From: Bradyrhizobium mercantei
GTDB lineage: Bacteria; Pseudomonadota; Alphaproteobacteria; Rhizobiales; Xanthobacteraceae
Length of the DNA: 64,000 nucleotides
Direction of reading: 5' to 3'
Assembly (NCBI RefSeq): GCF_001982635.1
Contig: NZ_MKFI01000003.1
Location: 434,001-498,000 of the forward strand
Shown here: piece after piece, positions 9,025 through 20,083 of the stretch
Layout: each line of letters opens with the position of its first letter
Position numbering within the stretch: position 1 is the stretch's first letter
The notes under the pieces: generated by a model
Seen by the model: the letters and a program-made list of their open reading frames with translations, nothing else
Told to the model about the DNA's origin: nothing
The model's database searches: none
Position numbers and translations under genes: made by a program

Positions 9025-10827
9025 TCAGAAGGCGCCGAGATTGAAGTGATGGCGAATGAACTCGCGGAACTTCTTGACGACATAAAATGCGTCACGCAGC
9101 AGGTCGCGCTCCATGCTCGACAAGGATGACGGCCGTACCAGTGTGCCTGTGGCGCCAGCTGACTCCGCCAGTAGTCCGTCGAGACGCAGCATCAGCATGA
9201 AGTTGAAAGCTTGATGGAGCTCGCGGGCGAATTCGGCATGCAAGACGCCCTTATCACACAGGCGGTCGATGCGCTTATCCGTCGCGGTCTCCACCAACCC
9301 ATGCTCGAGAGCAAGGCTGCGAACGCCATGCACGATTGGAAATAGGCCGCCCTTTTTCAGGTCGATCGCGTCGCCCTTGCCCGCAGACGTGATTAAGTGT
9401 TTGAACAAGCCGATGGGTGTCGGGAAGAGGTCTATGGCCCGCGCGAAATGCGCCAGGAAGGCCTGCTCCCCGCGCGCCATCTCGATCAATTTGGCCTTCA
9501 CTTCAGTTAGCAGCGTCGTGTCACCGGCAACGCACCGCGCGTCAAAGAGGATGGCGACGTTCATGTGGGCGGTATCGTCGGGCAGTGCAAGCCAACTGCG
9601 AATGTCGGCGATGTAATCGGGCAGTGGTTTGGACCATGCTGGATTGCTCACCATCACGTGACCGGGGCAGGGAGGAAAGCCAAAGTCCGACAGCGCGCCC
9701 GAGAATGCCGTGCGGAACTTATCAAGCTCCGCCTGTTCGATTGCCCCTGACAGAATGAGGCCGTTGTCTTGATCCGTGCGGGCGGTCTGCTCGCCTCGGC
9801 CCTCGCTTCCCATGACCATGAGGCACCCGCCCGCGCGAATCTCGGCCGGCGCGGTGAGATCGAACAATCTGGAAAGCAGGCGCTGATTCAGATCGGAAAC
9901 GATTTCGCCAATCAGCTCGACGTCGATCCCTTGCCGCCTCAGGGTCCGCACCTGAGCCGTTGTTTGGCGGGCGGCCGCTGCCAAGTCGTCCCGATTCGCA
10001 GCGCGCTCAATGCGCCCGGCAATGACTTGTGCGCTACCGGCGAGGAAGCCCAGAACATCGATATCCTCCAGGATGCCGACGAACCGTTCGTCGTCGCGAA
10101 TGGCGATGCGACGCTTGTTGAGCTTGGTCATTAGTACGAGCGCTGAGGAGACGAAATCGTCAGGCCGTAGTGTAACCAGGTCAAAGTGCGCCAGATCGCG
10201 AACGGATGTTTGAGTGGACCGGCATTTCAGTATGACGGCTTTCGACAAGTTCATGCCAGTGATAATGCCGGTCCGGTCGCCGTCGCGGACGAACAATGCG
10301 TTGCTGTTAATTTCTTGCATCTTGCGGCCCGCCGTTCCCACGGTGTCATCGGCGTCAATGAAGGCGGCCGGGTGTAGAAAGAGCTCGGAAATGCGAGCTC
10401 GCATCATCGATCCATGCCTCTGTTCATCTTCGTCTCTGACGAACTCATCGAGTTTGCGCGCGATATCGCCGTAAAAGAACGAGGCAAATCTTGGATTGCT
10501 TTGGATCAGGTCGAGCACTGTATGTCTCGGAGCGGAGTAGCATAACGCTTCCTCACGCGCGAGGAAGGCGTGCCCACTCTTGCCGTGGACGAGGGCGCGG
10601 CTATCGAAGCTGTCCTTGGGGCCGAGCAACGCCAGCAGATCGGTCCCGTCGCGCTCCTCTATTGTGCCCTTGATAATGACAAAGAGGGCCCCAGACGAGG
10701 CGCCTTGATCGATAATTGATTCGCCCGGAGGGAAGTAGACGACATCCAGCGCCGCACGAAGCGTCTCCACTTCGTGCGGCGTTAGACGATCAAACGGTGG
10801 ATTGGCGGCATCAAAAGCCTTGGGCAT
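9025..10827 (-). CDS. DUF294 putative nucleotidyltransferase with cNMP-binding and CBS domains
   Basis: About 600 residues. The order is: a cyclic-nucleotide-binding-like beta roll (about 15-125), a CBS pair (about 150-265), a nucleotidyltransferase core with GSEGRGEQT (about 340-348) and TDQDNGLI (about 351-358) as in GlnD-type enzymes, and a C-terminal DUF294 helical domain. It probably transfers a nucleotide to a protein or small molecule in response to ligands bound by the first two modules. The ATG at 10827 is preferred over a TTG six bases upstream. It follows actP by 32 bp and precedes the exonuclease, forming an actP-DUF294-exonuclease operon. The target is unknown. Confidence 0.85.
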   Translation of the reverse strand: MPKAFDAANPPFDRLTPHEVETLRAALDVVYFPPGESIIDQGASSGALFVIIKGTIEERDGTDLLALLGPKDSFDSRALVHGKSGHAFLAREEALCYSAPRHTVLDLIQSNPRFASFFYGDIARKLDEFVRDEDEQRHGSMMRARISELFLHPAAFIDADDTVGTAGRKMQEINSNALFVRDGDRTGIITGMNLSKAVILKCRSTQTSVRDLAHFDLVTLRPDDFVSSALVLMTKLNKRRIAIRDDERFVGILEDIDVLGFLAGSAQVIAGRIERAANRDDLAAAARQTTAQVRTLRRQGIDVELIGEIVSDLNQRLLSRLFDLTAPAEIRAGGCLMVMGSEGRGEQTARTDQDNGLILSGAIEQAELDKFRTAFSGALSDFGFPPCPGHVMVSNPAWSKPLPDYIADIRSWLALPDDTAHMNVAILFDARCVAGDTTLLTEVKAKLIEMARGEQAFLAHFARAIDLFPTPIGLFKHLITSAGKGDAIDLKKGGLFPIVHGVRSLALEHGLVETATDKRIDRLCDKGVLHAEFARELHQAFNFMLMLRLDGLLAESAGATGTLVRPSSLSSMERDLLRDAFYVVKKFREFIRHHFNLGAF

Positions 10828-10859
10828 TCGCAATTGTGCCTATTCAGAGAGCGAGAATT

Positions 10860-12551
10860 TCAATGACTGGTGGCGCTTGCTGCTCCGATTCCAGTCTGGC
10901 TCCGCACGAATTGCGCGTCGAAGCCGTCGCGGTCGGTGCCTGCACGCGCGCTACGGTCCAGAAGCGAGATCAGCCAGATGGAAACGAATGCAATTGCCAT
11001 CGAGAACAGAGCAGGGTTGTCCAGCTTGATGGGGGCCGACCCCTTCGCAAAGCCGAGAGTGACCTCCCATACTGCCGGCGACAGGATGACGCCGACGACA
11101 GCGCTGATCAGGCCGAGCAGGCCACCAATCAAGGCGCCTCTCGTGGTAAGGTTCTTCCAGAAGATCGACATCACCAGCACCGGGAAGTTGCAGGACGCCG
11201 CGATTGCAAAGGCAAGGCCAACCATGAAGGCGACGTTTTGGTTCTCGAAGATGATGCCAAGCACGATTGCGAGCATGCCCAGGAACAGCGTCGCTATTTT
11301 GGAGACACGAACTTCATCCTGTTCATTGGCATGTCCGCCCTTGATCACCATGGCGTAGATATCGTGGCTGATGGAGGATGCTCCTGCGAGCGCCAAGCCG
11401 GAAACGACGGCCAGGATCGTGGCGAAGGCGACGGCCGAAATGAAGCCGAGGAACAGATTACCGCCTACCGCGTCGGCCAGATGGATCGCGGCCATGTTCG
11501 ACCCGCCCTTGATCGCGGCGATCCCGCTTTTGGTCTTCTCGAGAATCCCTGCGTCGAGGAACGCCAGATCGGTCGAGACGAGCGTGATGGCGCCGAAGCC
11601 AATGATGAAGGTCAAGATGTAGAAGTAGCCAATGAAGCCTGTCGCATAGAACACCGACTTACGTGCGGCCTGTGCGTCTTTCACCGTGAAGAAGCGCATG
11701 AGGATGTGTGGCAGGCCGGCGGTGCCGAACATCAGCGCCAACCCGAGCGAAATCGCCGATAGCGGATTTGAGATCAGGCTGCCGGGCTCCATGATGGCGA
11801 GCTTCTTGGGATGTACCTCGGTTGCCTTGGCAAACAGTGCTTCCGGACTGAACCCGAACTTGTAAAGCACAGCTCCTGCCATGAACGTCGCGCCGAACAG
11901 CAACAGCACCGCCTTGATGATCTGCACCCACGTCGTGGCTTTCATGCCGCCAAAGGTCACGTAGATCATCATAAGGCCACCCACCAGGATGACGGCAATC
12001 CAATAGTCCAGGCCGAAAAGCAGTTGGATCAGCTTGCCAGCGCCGACCATCTGCGCGATCAGGTAGAAGGCGACAGTCACCAGCGAGCCGCACGCGGCCA
12101 GGATGCGTATCCGCGTCTGGCCGAGCCGGAAAGAAGCGACATCGGCGAATGTGAACTTGCCAAGATTGCGGAGCTGCTCGGCAATCAGGAATGTGACGAC
12201 AGGCCATCCAACAAGCCAACCTACCGAGTAGATCAGGCCATCGTACCCTGAGGTGTAAACGAGACCTGAGATACCCAGGAAGGATGCGGCCGACATGTAG
12301 TCGCCGGCGATCGCAAGCCCGTTCTGGCCGGCTGAGATGCCGCCACCTGCCGAGTAGAAGTCCGCGGCTGACACCGTCCGTTTCGATGCCCAATAGGTTA
12401 TGACAAGGGTCAGGGATACGAATCCTATGAACATGCCGATGGCGGCCCAATTGACCGCTTGCTTGGTACCACCATCAATCGTCCCGGCTGCAAGTGCGAC
12501 CGAAGGAAGGCAGATGAACAACGTTGCCAGCAGATATGGTATCTTCTTCAT
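10860..12551 (-). CDS. actP: cation/acetate symporter ActP (sodium:solute symporter family)
   Basis: A 563-residue inner-membrane protein with a signal-like N-terminus ([20 protein letters not shown]) and about 13 hydrophobic segments. [31 protein letters not shown] and the [12 protein letters not shown] region are typical of ActP/YjcG, which imports acetate and similar short-chain acids with Na+ or H+. The reading frame continues upstream for 33 codons into a DUF485 remnant (separate entry); a GGAG motif near 12561 supports initiation at 12551. It is divergent from acs about 520 bp away, pairing uptake with activation of acetate. Confidence 0.9.
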   Translation of the reverse strand: MKKIPYLLATLFICLPSVALAAGTIDGGTKQAVNWAAIGMFIGFVSLTLVITYWASKRTVSAADFYSAGGGISAGQNGLAIAGDYMSAASFLGISGLVYTSGYDGLIYSVGWLVGWPVVTFLIAEQLRNLGKFTFADVASFRLGQTRIRILAACGSLVTVAFYLIAQMVGAGKLIQLLFGLDYWIAVILVGGLMMIYVTFGGMKATTWVQIIKAVLLLFGATFMAGAVLYKFGFSPEALFAKATEVHPKKLAIMEPGSLISNPLSAISLGLALMFGTAGLPHILMRFFTVKDAQAARKSVFYATGFIGYFYILTFIIGFGAITLVSTDLAFLDAGILEKTKSGIAAIKGGSNMAAIHLADAVGGNLFLGFISAVAFATILAVVSGLALAGASSISHDIYAMVIKGGHANEQDEVRVSKIATLFLGMLAIVLGIIFENQNVAFMVGLAFAIAASCNFPVLVMSIFWKNLTTRGALIGGLLGLISAVVGVILSPAVWEVTLGFAKGSAPIKLDNPALFSMAIAFVSIWLISLLDRSARAGTDRDGFDAQFVRSQTGIGAASATSH

Positions 12552-12650
12552 TGGCGGCGCGCTCCAACAATCTTGCGGATCAGAGGGTGAACGTCGACGA
12601 ACCAGTTCCTGATAGTTCGGGTCTTGCTCAATCTTCTCGTAGTTGTTCAA
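12552..12650 (-). pseudogene. N-terminal stub of a DUF485 (YjcH) gene, in frame with actP
   Basis: The 33 codons before actP read [20 protein letters not shown], the exact style of the N-terminus of DUF485 membrane proteins normally encoded upstream of actP as a separate gene of about 100 codons. Here the sequence departs after RRRS and runs in frame without a stop into ActP. The two transmembrane helices of DUF485 are absent, so about 70 codons seem deleted. The result could be a longer ActP with a foreign N-terminal tail, or a dead stub before a reinitiated actP. Confidence 0.7.
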
Positions 12651-12805
12651 TGGTGTGGTCCCTTCAAGATGAGTGGAAGAGCATCGGGACGCGCAAGACG
12701 TCCATTTCTTGCGTACTTAATGTCGGACACGTGTAGGCGTGAGCTCGGACGAACTCATCGAAATTGCGATTGAAGCTACGTATGGACGATCGAGAAATAG
12801 AGGTC

Positions 12806-12819
12806 TTGATGCAGATCAA
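12806..12819. promoter_or_regulatory. FixK/FNR-type box, actP-acs intergenic
   Basis: TTGATGCAGATCAA is a perfect FNR/FixK palindrome. It lies about 160 bp from the DUF485/actP start and about 260 bp from acs, farther than the boxes elsewhere in the window, so the target gene is uncertain. Confidence 0.6.
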
Positions 12820-12889
12820 GAATGTTGCGCGGCGTTCGTCTGCCGGTCTTGGGTGTGGATGCCCGCCGCTGTTCACCAACCGGCGCTTC

Positions 12890-12903
12890 TTGACGGAGAT
12901 CAA
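12890..12903. promoter_or_regulatory. second FixK/FNR-type box, actP-acs intergenic
   Basis: TTGACGGAGATCAA matches the TTGA-N6-TCAA pattern. It is centred about 178 bp before acs. A long leader or an undetected small gene would be needed if it drives acs directly. Confidence 0.5.
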
Positions 12904-13074
12904 ACCGGCATCGATCACTTGGCCATATACGTGAGCAGCCAAACTGGGAATAAAACCAGCTGGCGGCGCGTACCGCGTGCGGCCCCCTCCCAGCCTCCGA
13001 GAAGAGAGCGCGGACTTATGGGGCCTTTATGAATAACTGGCGTCGCAAAGAACTCGATCTCGGAGGAGCTCTGG

Positions 13075-15048
<1,974 letters not shown>

Positions 15049-15113
15049 GCGTTAGAAAGCGACCGCATCGTACCAACGGCTCGTCCGATGCTCTAACCTG
15101 TGGAGACAACGCT

Positions 15114-15692
15114 GTGAGATTAGTTCTGTTGGGGGCACCGGGATCCGGGAAAGGGACTCAGGCGGTCCGTCTTGCCAAGCGCCTGGACATTCCTCAACTG
15201 TCGACCGGCGATATGTTGCGAGCGGCCGTATCCGAAGGAACGCCAATCGGGACAAAAGTAAAGGCGACAATGGAGCGCGGCGAACTTGTTCCCGATGAAC
15301 TTGTCGTGGCCATCGTTGCCGAACGCATATCGCAGCCTGATGCGAAATCCGGGTTTATCTTGGACGGCTTTCCCCGGACCATTGCTCAGGCGGCTGCGCT
15401 CGACGATATTTTGCGGGCGGCCGATCTTCGAATTGACCGCGTGCTGGAATTGGATGTCGACGAAGCCGCCCTGCTGAGCCGCATCCTCAACCGCGCGAAC
15501 GAAGCAAGATCCAACGGCTACGCACGCGCGGATGATACCGAAGCTGCGCTGAGAGTGCGCCTGGCGGAGTACCGCGGACAAACCAGACCGCTCGCCGACT
15601 ACTACCGTGAGAAAGGACTTCTGAAGAGCATCAACGGTCTGCAATCGATTGACAAGGTCGCAAGCTCACTGTTGAAAGCGCTCGATGCTTGA
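15114..15692 (+). CDS. adk: adenylate kinase
   Basis: A 192-residue AMP + ATP to 2 ADP phosphotransferase. Landmarks: P-loop GAPGSGKGTQ (7-16), the STGDMLR AMP-binding stretch, and FILDGFPRT. The LID domain is the short form without zinc cysteines. A GTG start is used; no ATG fits the conserved N-terminus RLVLLGAPGSGKG. Most alphaproteobacteria carry their main adk in the ribosomal-protein cluster, so this is probably a second copy. Its place 65 bp after acs suggests it removes the AMP that Acs produces (inference). Confidence 0.92.
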   Translation: MRLVLLGAPGSGKGTQAVRLAKRLDIPQLSTGDMLRAAVSEGTPIGTKVKATMERGELVPDELVVAIVAERISQPDAKSGFILDGFPRTIAQAAALDDILRAADLRIDRVLELDVDEAALLSRILNRANEARSNGYARADDTEAALRVRLAEYRGQTRPLADYYREKGLLKSINGLQSIDKVASSLLKALDA

Positions 15693-15927
15693 GGGAGCGA
15701 GAGTTAGTGGTTAGCCGAGGTCCGAGCTCAAACCCGCCTCCATCATGTCGAAGCGACCTTGCCGCTTCCGGCTGAGGGTGCGGATAGAGGTCGCGAGTCT
15801 ATGTTTGTTTGGTCTGGCCCGAGCGGCACCGCGCCGTTAGACTGAGAGGACGAGATGCATCAACTCGCGTCATACCGAGGGTCAACCGACACTGCTAGAT
15901 GGGCTTATCCGAAAACGGGGGCATGAT

Positions 15928-16377
15928 ATGACTATCTGTGGCCTGAAGTCTTTCATGATTGCCGGTCTGACCGCTGGTTTCGCGGCGGCCGCTCACGCTG
16001 AAGATGCCGATGTTGGGAAGGCGGAATTTCAAGCTTCGTGCGCAAGCTGTCATGGCGTAGATGGAAAGGGCAAAGGACCTGTTGCCGGGCAGCTGAAGGT
16101 GCCGCCAGGCGATTTGACGGCCTTGGCCAAGAACAACAACGGGGTCTTTCCTATGACCGCTGTCTATGAAGCCGTAGACGGGCGGAGAACAATTTCCGCG
16201 CACGGCACTCATGAAATGCCGATCTGGGGGGAACGATTCAATCCGGTCAAGAGCGTGCCTCACACTATTGATCCGACCTACGACGCGCTCGATCCGTCGC
16301 GGGACCTGCGAGAAGTCGTCGTGCGAACACGCATCCTCGCCGTTATCGATTACCTGAACCGCATCCAGCAGAGGTAA
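15928..16377 (+). CDS. periplasmic c-type cytochrome, class I
   Basis: 149 residues with a signal peptide (hydrophobic residues about 8-23, AHAEDA cleavage region), a haem motif CASCH (38-42) and a likely axial methionine in THEMPIWG (Met97). It is a single-haem electron carrier or oxidase-like subunit. The sequence GVDGKGKGPVAGQLKVPPGD is common in cytochromes fused to or working beside oxidases, but no partner is adjacent. The ATG at 15928 follows a G-rich ribosome site. Confidence 0.85.
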   Translation: MTICGLKSFMIAGLTAGFAAAAHAEDADVGKAEFQASCASCHGVDGKGKGPVAGQLKVPPGDLTALAKNNNGVFPMTAVYEAVDGRRTISAHGTHEMPIWGERFNPVKSVPHTIDPTYDALDPSRDLREVVVRTRILAVIDYLNRIQQR

Positions 16378-16555
16378 CGGCCACGATGGCGTTCGCGACG
16401 ACCATGCCGCCGTCGCGCTCGGCCGCGGCAACGTGATCTGCCGCCATGAATGAGCGCAGGTTGCGCGCATGAAGGCGACCGACTCCGACATTGATCCTCG
16501 TCAAAGGCCGCTGCGAGCAAAGTCGCTAGTGGTCATATGGAAAGTGGAGGGATCA

Positions 16556-17059
16556 ATGATGACCAGCATAATGCTTGATGCCGAGCAAATTCAGAGCGCA
16601 CCGGCCCCCGTTCGCCTCTGGCTTGAGCAGCAGATAGCGGCGGCTCTCGGTCCAAGGCCGATACCCGGAGCGTCGCCGCCTCGCCTGGTTGCTTGCACGG
16701 AAGCTCAGGCTGCGAACCTTCTCAATCGAATTAGGCAGGCGCCATCTGCTGTCGAAGTGTTCTTTGGGCTCGCCCATCCAGAGATCTCCTTCGGCGAGCC
16801 GCCGGTCGTGACGTTTCGTCTCCTCGATCTTCAGCGTCGTGCCGGCTTGGAGAACGTCACCAAGCTCCTCGAATGCCTCGGCCTCATCAATCAAGCTTTC
16901 GCCGAGATGTGCGATGATCCTGCCGCACGGTTCTGTGATTTTGATGCTGCAGGGCATTGCTCGATCCTGCCAACCACCCAGAGCAGTATCGCTGCATTGT
17001 GGAAGGCTATCATCGCGGCGGAGCGGCCTGGCGCACTGCCAATCGCCGCAGCCGAATAG
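16556..17059 (+). CDS. conserved hypothetical protein
   Basis: 167 residues, no recognised domain. The start at 16556 is supported by GTGGAGGG upstream and gives MMTSIMLDAEQIQSAPAPVR. The protein is predicted soluble and rich in hydrophobic helices, with LRLWLEQQIAAAL-like amphipathic stretches near the start and Cys residues spread through the C-terminal half. It ends 15 bp before the trypsin-like gene, so the two are probably cotranscribed. I recall similar short proteins in Bradyrhizobium but no function. Confidence 0.6.
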   Translation: MMTSIMLDAEQIQSAPAPVRLWLEQQIAAALGPRPIPGASPPRLVACTEAQAANLLNRIRQAPSAVEVFFGLAHPEISFGEPPVVTFRLLDLQRRAGLENVTKLLECLGLINQAFAEMCDDPAARFCDFDAAGHCSILPTTQSSIAALWKAIIAAERPGALPIAAAE

Positions 17060-17074
17060 GCGGGGCGGCGCGAG

Positions 17075-17845
17075 ATGAACCCGACAAGGCCCTGCCGCAA
17101 ATTGGTGCGGAAGTGGTCCGCCCGCCAGTTGCCAACCATCATCGTTATGATGTGCATGCTCCTGCTCTGGTCTGGGCAGGTGCAAGCAGGGGAAATCTGG
17201 GGTGTGCAAACGCTTGCGCCCCTCGTCGGGAAGGTCATCCAGAGTGTTGTCGGCATAGAGGCCAGTACGGCGACTGAGGCAGCCTCCCGGTCAATGGGCG
17301 CTGGTGCCGAACTTCCCAATGGTCCGCCTCCCACGGCGAAGCATGTGTACGGTGCGGGCGTCATCATCGAGGCGGAATCCGGATTGATCGTGACGAGCAA
17401 TCATCTGGTCAGCGGCGCCAAGACACTCTTGGTCCGATTGCCGGACGGACGCCAACTTGACGCCAGGTTCGTTGTGGCCGACGAGCGATACGACCTGGCG
17501 ATGCTGAGGATTTCGGCCTCCGGCCTGACCGCGGCCCGCATCGGTCGATCGGTCGACGCAGAGCCCGGGGATTTCGTCGTTGCGGTCGGTGGCTCCTCGG
17601 GGCTCGCTCAAAGCATGGGTTTCGGCATCGTCAGCGCTCTGCATCGTTCGTTGCCTGGTATCCCCTGCCAGGATCTCATTCAGACCGACGCGTTGCTGGA
17701 TCGCGGCAGCGCGGGCGGGCCGCTGTTCAATCTGCGGGGCGAAGTGATCGGCATTGTTGCCGCCACCACCGGCGAGACCGAATCCGGGCGCGCCTTTGCG
17801 ATCCCCTCGGATGCCATCGATCGCCTCTTTGTCAGGATGAACTAG
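17075..17845 (+). CDS. trypsin-like (HtrA/DegP-fold) protein without catalytic serine
   Basis: 256 residues with an N-terminal membrane/signal segment (about 20-38) and a single chymotrypsin-fold domain; no PDZ domain follows. The triad His (TSNHLVSG, His110) and Asp (YDLAMLRI, Asp140) are in place, but the serine motif reads DRGSAGGPL: compared with the usual GNSGGP, the nucleophile position is Ala213, with a serine one residue earlier. It therefore looks like a pseudoprotease, possibly a periplasmic chaperone or binding protein. Reassignment of Ser212 as nucleophile is conceivable but unlikely. Confidence 0.8.
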   Translation: MNPTRPCRKLVRKWSARQLPTIIVMMCMLLLWSGQVQAGEIWGVQTLAPLVGKVIQSVVGIEASTATEAASRSMGAGAELPNGPPPTAKHVYGAGVIIEAESGLIVTSNHLVSGAKTLLVRLPDGRQLDARFVVADERYDLAMLRISASGLTAARIGRSVDAEPGDFVVAVGGSSGLAQSMGFGIVSALHRSLPGIPCQDLIQTDALLDRGSAGGPLFNLRGEVIGIVAATTGETESGRAFAIPSDAIDRLFVRMN

Positions 17846-17926
17846 GTGTTCAGTGCGCTCGTGGGTCGATTTGAAGCCGTTTTGATCCGATCCTAGATAG
17901 GACCCGTTGAAGCGGAGGATCTCCAG

Positions 17927-18391
17927 ATGACGGGAATTCCAAAGAACGCGCTCGTGTTTGTCGGAGACGGGCGCAAGGCGTTGATGCTCCGCAACGAAGG
18001 CGACGCTCGGGCTCCCAGCCTGAAGGCGGAGGTTGTGTTCGAAGATCAGAACCCGGCGACGCATCTGCAAGGCACCGACCGTCCGGGACACTTCGTCAAG
18101 GGAATGGTCTCCGGTCAACGAGGAGCTGTCGAACCGACGGACTGGCACGAGCTCGAGGAGTATCGGTTCACAAGGCGGGTTGCACGGGCTGCCGAGGCCA
18201 TGGTCCGGGGTGGAAGAGCCACTGTGCTTGTCATCGTCGCTCCACCGCGTACTCTGGCGCAGCTTCGAGCGATACTCGCTCCCGATGTCAGACGCCACAT
18301 CATTGGGGAGATCCCCAAGGATCTGACCATGTGTCCCGTCGTGGAAATTGAAAAGCGCGTTGTGGAAGCGCTTGCATCGCCTACACGATAG
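17927..18391 (+). CDS. host attachment protein family (bacterial eRF1-like)
   Basis: 154 residues matching the 'host attachment protein' family: NALVFVGDGRKALMLRNEGD at the start, GHFVKGMVSGQRGAVEPTDW in the middle, and TVLVIVAPPRTLAQLRAIL near the end. This family belongs to the bacterial/archaeal eRF1-like (baeRF) fold, proposed to act on ribosomes, although the name comes from plant-attachment work in Agrobacterium. No signal peptide is seen, so it is cytoplasmic. A second protein of similar type lies at 38158-38538 in the PHA operon. Confidence 0.75.
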   Translation: MTGIPKNALVFVGDGRKALMLRNEGDARAPSLKAEVVFEDQNPATHLQGTDRPGHFVKGMVSGQRGAVEPTDWHELEEYRFTRRVARAAEAMVRGGRATVLVIVAPPRTLAQLRAILAPDVRRHIIGEIPKDLTMCPVVEIEKRVVEALASPTR

Positions 18392-18425
18392 GAACTGTGC
18401 GGCCGATAGTGTCTCCAGAGCGAGC

Positions 18426-19052
18426 TCAACAGCAAGCCCGCCTCGTCGTATAGAACAGCCAGATTGCGACAACGGCCAGCAACACCGACATCGTCCGCCG
18501 GATGAGCATTGTGTTTGCCTGCTTTTCAATGCCTGGCCGGATGGCGTTGGCTGAAATCACGACGGCAGTATGAATTGCAGTCGCTATCGCGACGTATACC
18601 GTCAGCAAGATCGCTGTCTGCAGGAGCAGTGGACGTTTCTCATCGATGAAGGTTGGAAAAATCGATAGATAGAAAACTCCAGCCTTGGGATTGAGTAGAT
18701 TGGTCATCAAGCCCCTGAGGAAGAATTCGGTATTCGCCGTCGCTTCGACTGGCTTGGTGATCTCTTGTGGTGCAGCGCGCCATCCTTGCCAAGCAAGCCA
18801 AAGCAGGTAGAGCGCGCCCGCCCAACGAATCGCTTCGTAAAGCGGGTTGGAGGCCGTCACGATAGCGGCAAGGCCGAGCGACGACGCGATTCCAACTCCT
18901 AACAAGCCAAGAGCGACACCGGCTGTCGCGGCAAGCCCGGCTCTGCGACCAGCCGACGCAGCCAACACCGCGAGATAGCCCATGTTGGGTCCCGGTGTCA
19001 GTTCGATGAGCGTGACCGTGAGAACGAAAGCAAATAGAGAGTTTTCGCTCAT
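18426..19052 (-). CDS. LysE-family translocator (amino-acid/homoserine exporter type)
   Basis: 208 residues with about six hydrophobic segments and the family opening TPGPNMGYLAVLAASAGRRA, plus TNLLNPKAGVFYLSIFPTF. LysE/RhtB proteins export amino acids or related metabolites. A FixK-type box is centred about 60 bp before the start codon, the same spacing as in front of the stress genes, so export may be part of the low-oxygen response. The substrate is unknown. Confidence 0.87.
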   Translation of the reverse strand: MSENSLFAFVLTVTLIELTPGPNMGYLAVLAASAGRRAGLAATAGVALGLLGVGIASSLGLAAIVTASNPLYEAIRWAGALYLLWLAWQGWRAAPQEITKPVEATANTEFFLRGLMTNLLNPKAGVFYLSIFPTFIDEKRPLLLQTAILLTVYVAIATAIHTAVVISANAIRPGIEKQANTMLIRRTMSVLLAVVAIWLFYTTRRACC

Positions 19053-19105
19053 AGCTCAATTCGTGCGCTGCCAATGCAAGGTTACCTAGCTATCGGTCTA
19101 ATAGC

Positions 19106-19119
19106 TTGATCTGGGTCAA
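19106..19119. promoter_or_regulatory. FixK/FNR-type box before the LysE-family gene
   Basis: TTGATCTGGGTCAA, centred about 60 bp upstream of the LysE-family start on the reverse strand. It lies about 310 bp before the CBS gene on the other strand, so the exporter is the likelier target. Confidence 0.75.
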
Positions 19120-19179
19120 ACATTCCGTGGTATGCCGCCGCTCCCACGATTGCGCGTTAACACGGATGCGGCGGTTGCC

Positions 19180-19330
19180 AGTAGGGGCCGCAACAGCCGC
19201 GAGCTTCTGCGAGTAGCGTCCGACGTGGCCATTCAGGGTGACGACCTCACCTTCGCCGGCGATTGCCGTATGAGCTAACAGCTTGCCGAATGGTGCTGCG
19301 GCGAAAAACCAGCGGGTAAAAAAAAACCGC
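19180..19330 (-). pseudogene. fragment resembling a BON domain
   Basis: One reverse frame reads GEVVTLNGHVGRYSQKLAAV, close to the BON-domain core ('GVVTLSGHV.S...K.AAE'), but the following residues drift and no start or second half is present. BON domains occur at the ends of the CBS proteins in this window, so this may be the tail of a lost paralogue. The match is short and could be accidental. Confidence 0.4.
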
Positions 19331-19421
19331 ACGGCTTTGTTGATCCAAATCAGTCCGGCCCGTCGCTCTTTGACCGATGCTTGGCAGATCATCGCGTACA
19401 TGAAGCTCTGTGGAGTTTGCC

Positions 19422-19883
19422 ATGCTGGCTTTGGATGTCATGCGCACTTCTTTCACGACCATCAAACCGGGCGCGCCATTGCTCGATGCTATCCGTTCGC
19501 TGTTGGAAACTGGCCAGCGCGCCTTGCCTGTGCTCGAAGGCTCAGGGGCGCTGGTCGGTGTCATCTCCGAAGGGGACTTCCTTCACCGTCGCGAACTCGG
19601 TGTGCATTCGCCAGAGGGATTCTGGCTCGAATGGCTGCTGAGCAGAGAGGAGGGGCGGCAGCTCCGCGAGCGGACCCGGGCCCTGAGCGTCGACGCCGTG
19701 ATGAGCCACCAGCCCGTTTGTGTCGACGAATGCGCGACCGTGGACGAGATCGTCGCCGAAATGGACAAGCATCAGATATCGCAAGTCATGGTTCTCCGGG
19801 ATACGCGGGTCGTTGGCATCGTTGGCCGCGTGCAGTTGATCGTCGCTCTTGAGCGAATACTCGCGCGATCGGAGGGCGACTGA
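19422..19883 (+). CDS. two-CBS-domain protein
   Basis: 153 residues made of two CBS motifs (about 1-60 and 85-150), which bind adenine nucleotides and sense energy state. The ATG at 19422 has GGAG six bases upstream. Between the motifs it carries an insert, GDFLHRRELGVHSPEGFWLE, also found in the 37676-38161 protein and in variant form in the CBS-BON proteins. No catalytic domain is attached, so it probably regulates another protein. Its N-terminus (LALDVMRTSFTTIKPGA) is nearly the same as that of the paralogue at 37.7 kb. Confidence 0.85.
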   Translation: MLALDVMRTSFTTIKPGAPLLDAIRSLLETGQRALPVLEGSGALVGVISEGDFLHRRELGVHSPEGFWLEWLLSREEGRQLRERTRALSVDAVMSHQPVCVDECATVDEIVAEMDKHQISQVMVLRDTRVVGIVGRVQLIVALERILARSEGD

Positions 19884-20007
19884 CGCGGGAACCGCGGCAG
19901 GCAATTGTGGAGCGTGGGATTGATCCGAGAGCGCCTCTCGTCGAGCGCAAGAACAGCGAGAAGTAAGCTCAATGCCGTGCCTTGCCATTAAGAAAGCTAT
20001 TGCTGAG

Positions 20008-20021
20008 TTGACCTTGCTCAA
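20008..20021. promoter_or_regulatory. FixK/FNR-type box before the LOG/MBL operon
   Basis: TTGACCTTGCTCAA, centred about 69 bp before the ATG at 20084. The same 14 bases occur again at 35562-35575. Confidence 0.75.
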
Positions 20022-20083
20022 GATGTCTCTGGATGCGGTCTCGGATGCTGGGCAATGCCACTCGAATGCTGATGAGGCTTACC

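Noticed and set aside
12720..12735. CACGTG-like palindrome (gacacgtgtag) in the actP-acs gap
   Set aside because: Too short and common to call a site.
17291..18529. 412-codon reverse frame across the trypsin-like and host attachment genes
   Set aside because: It covers two good forward genes and shows no domain.
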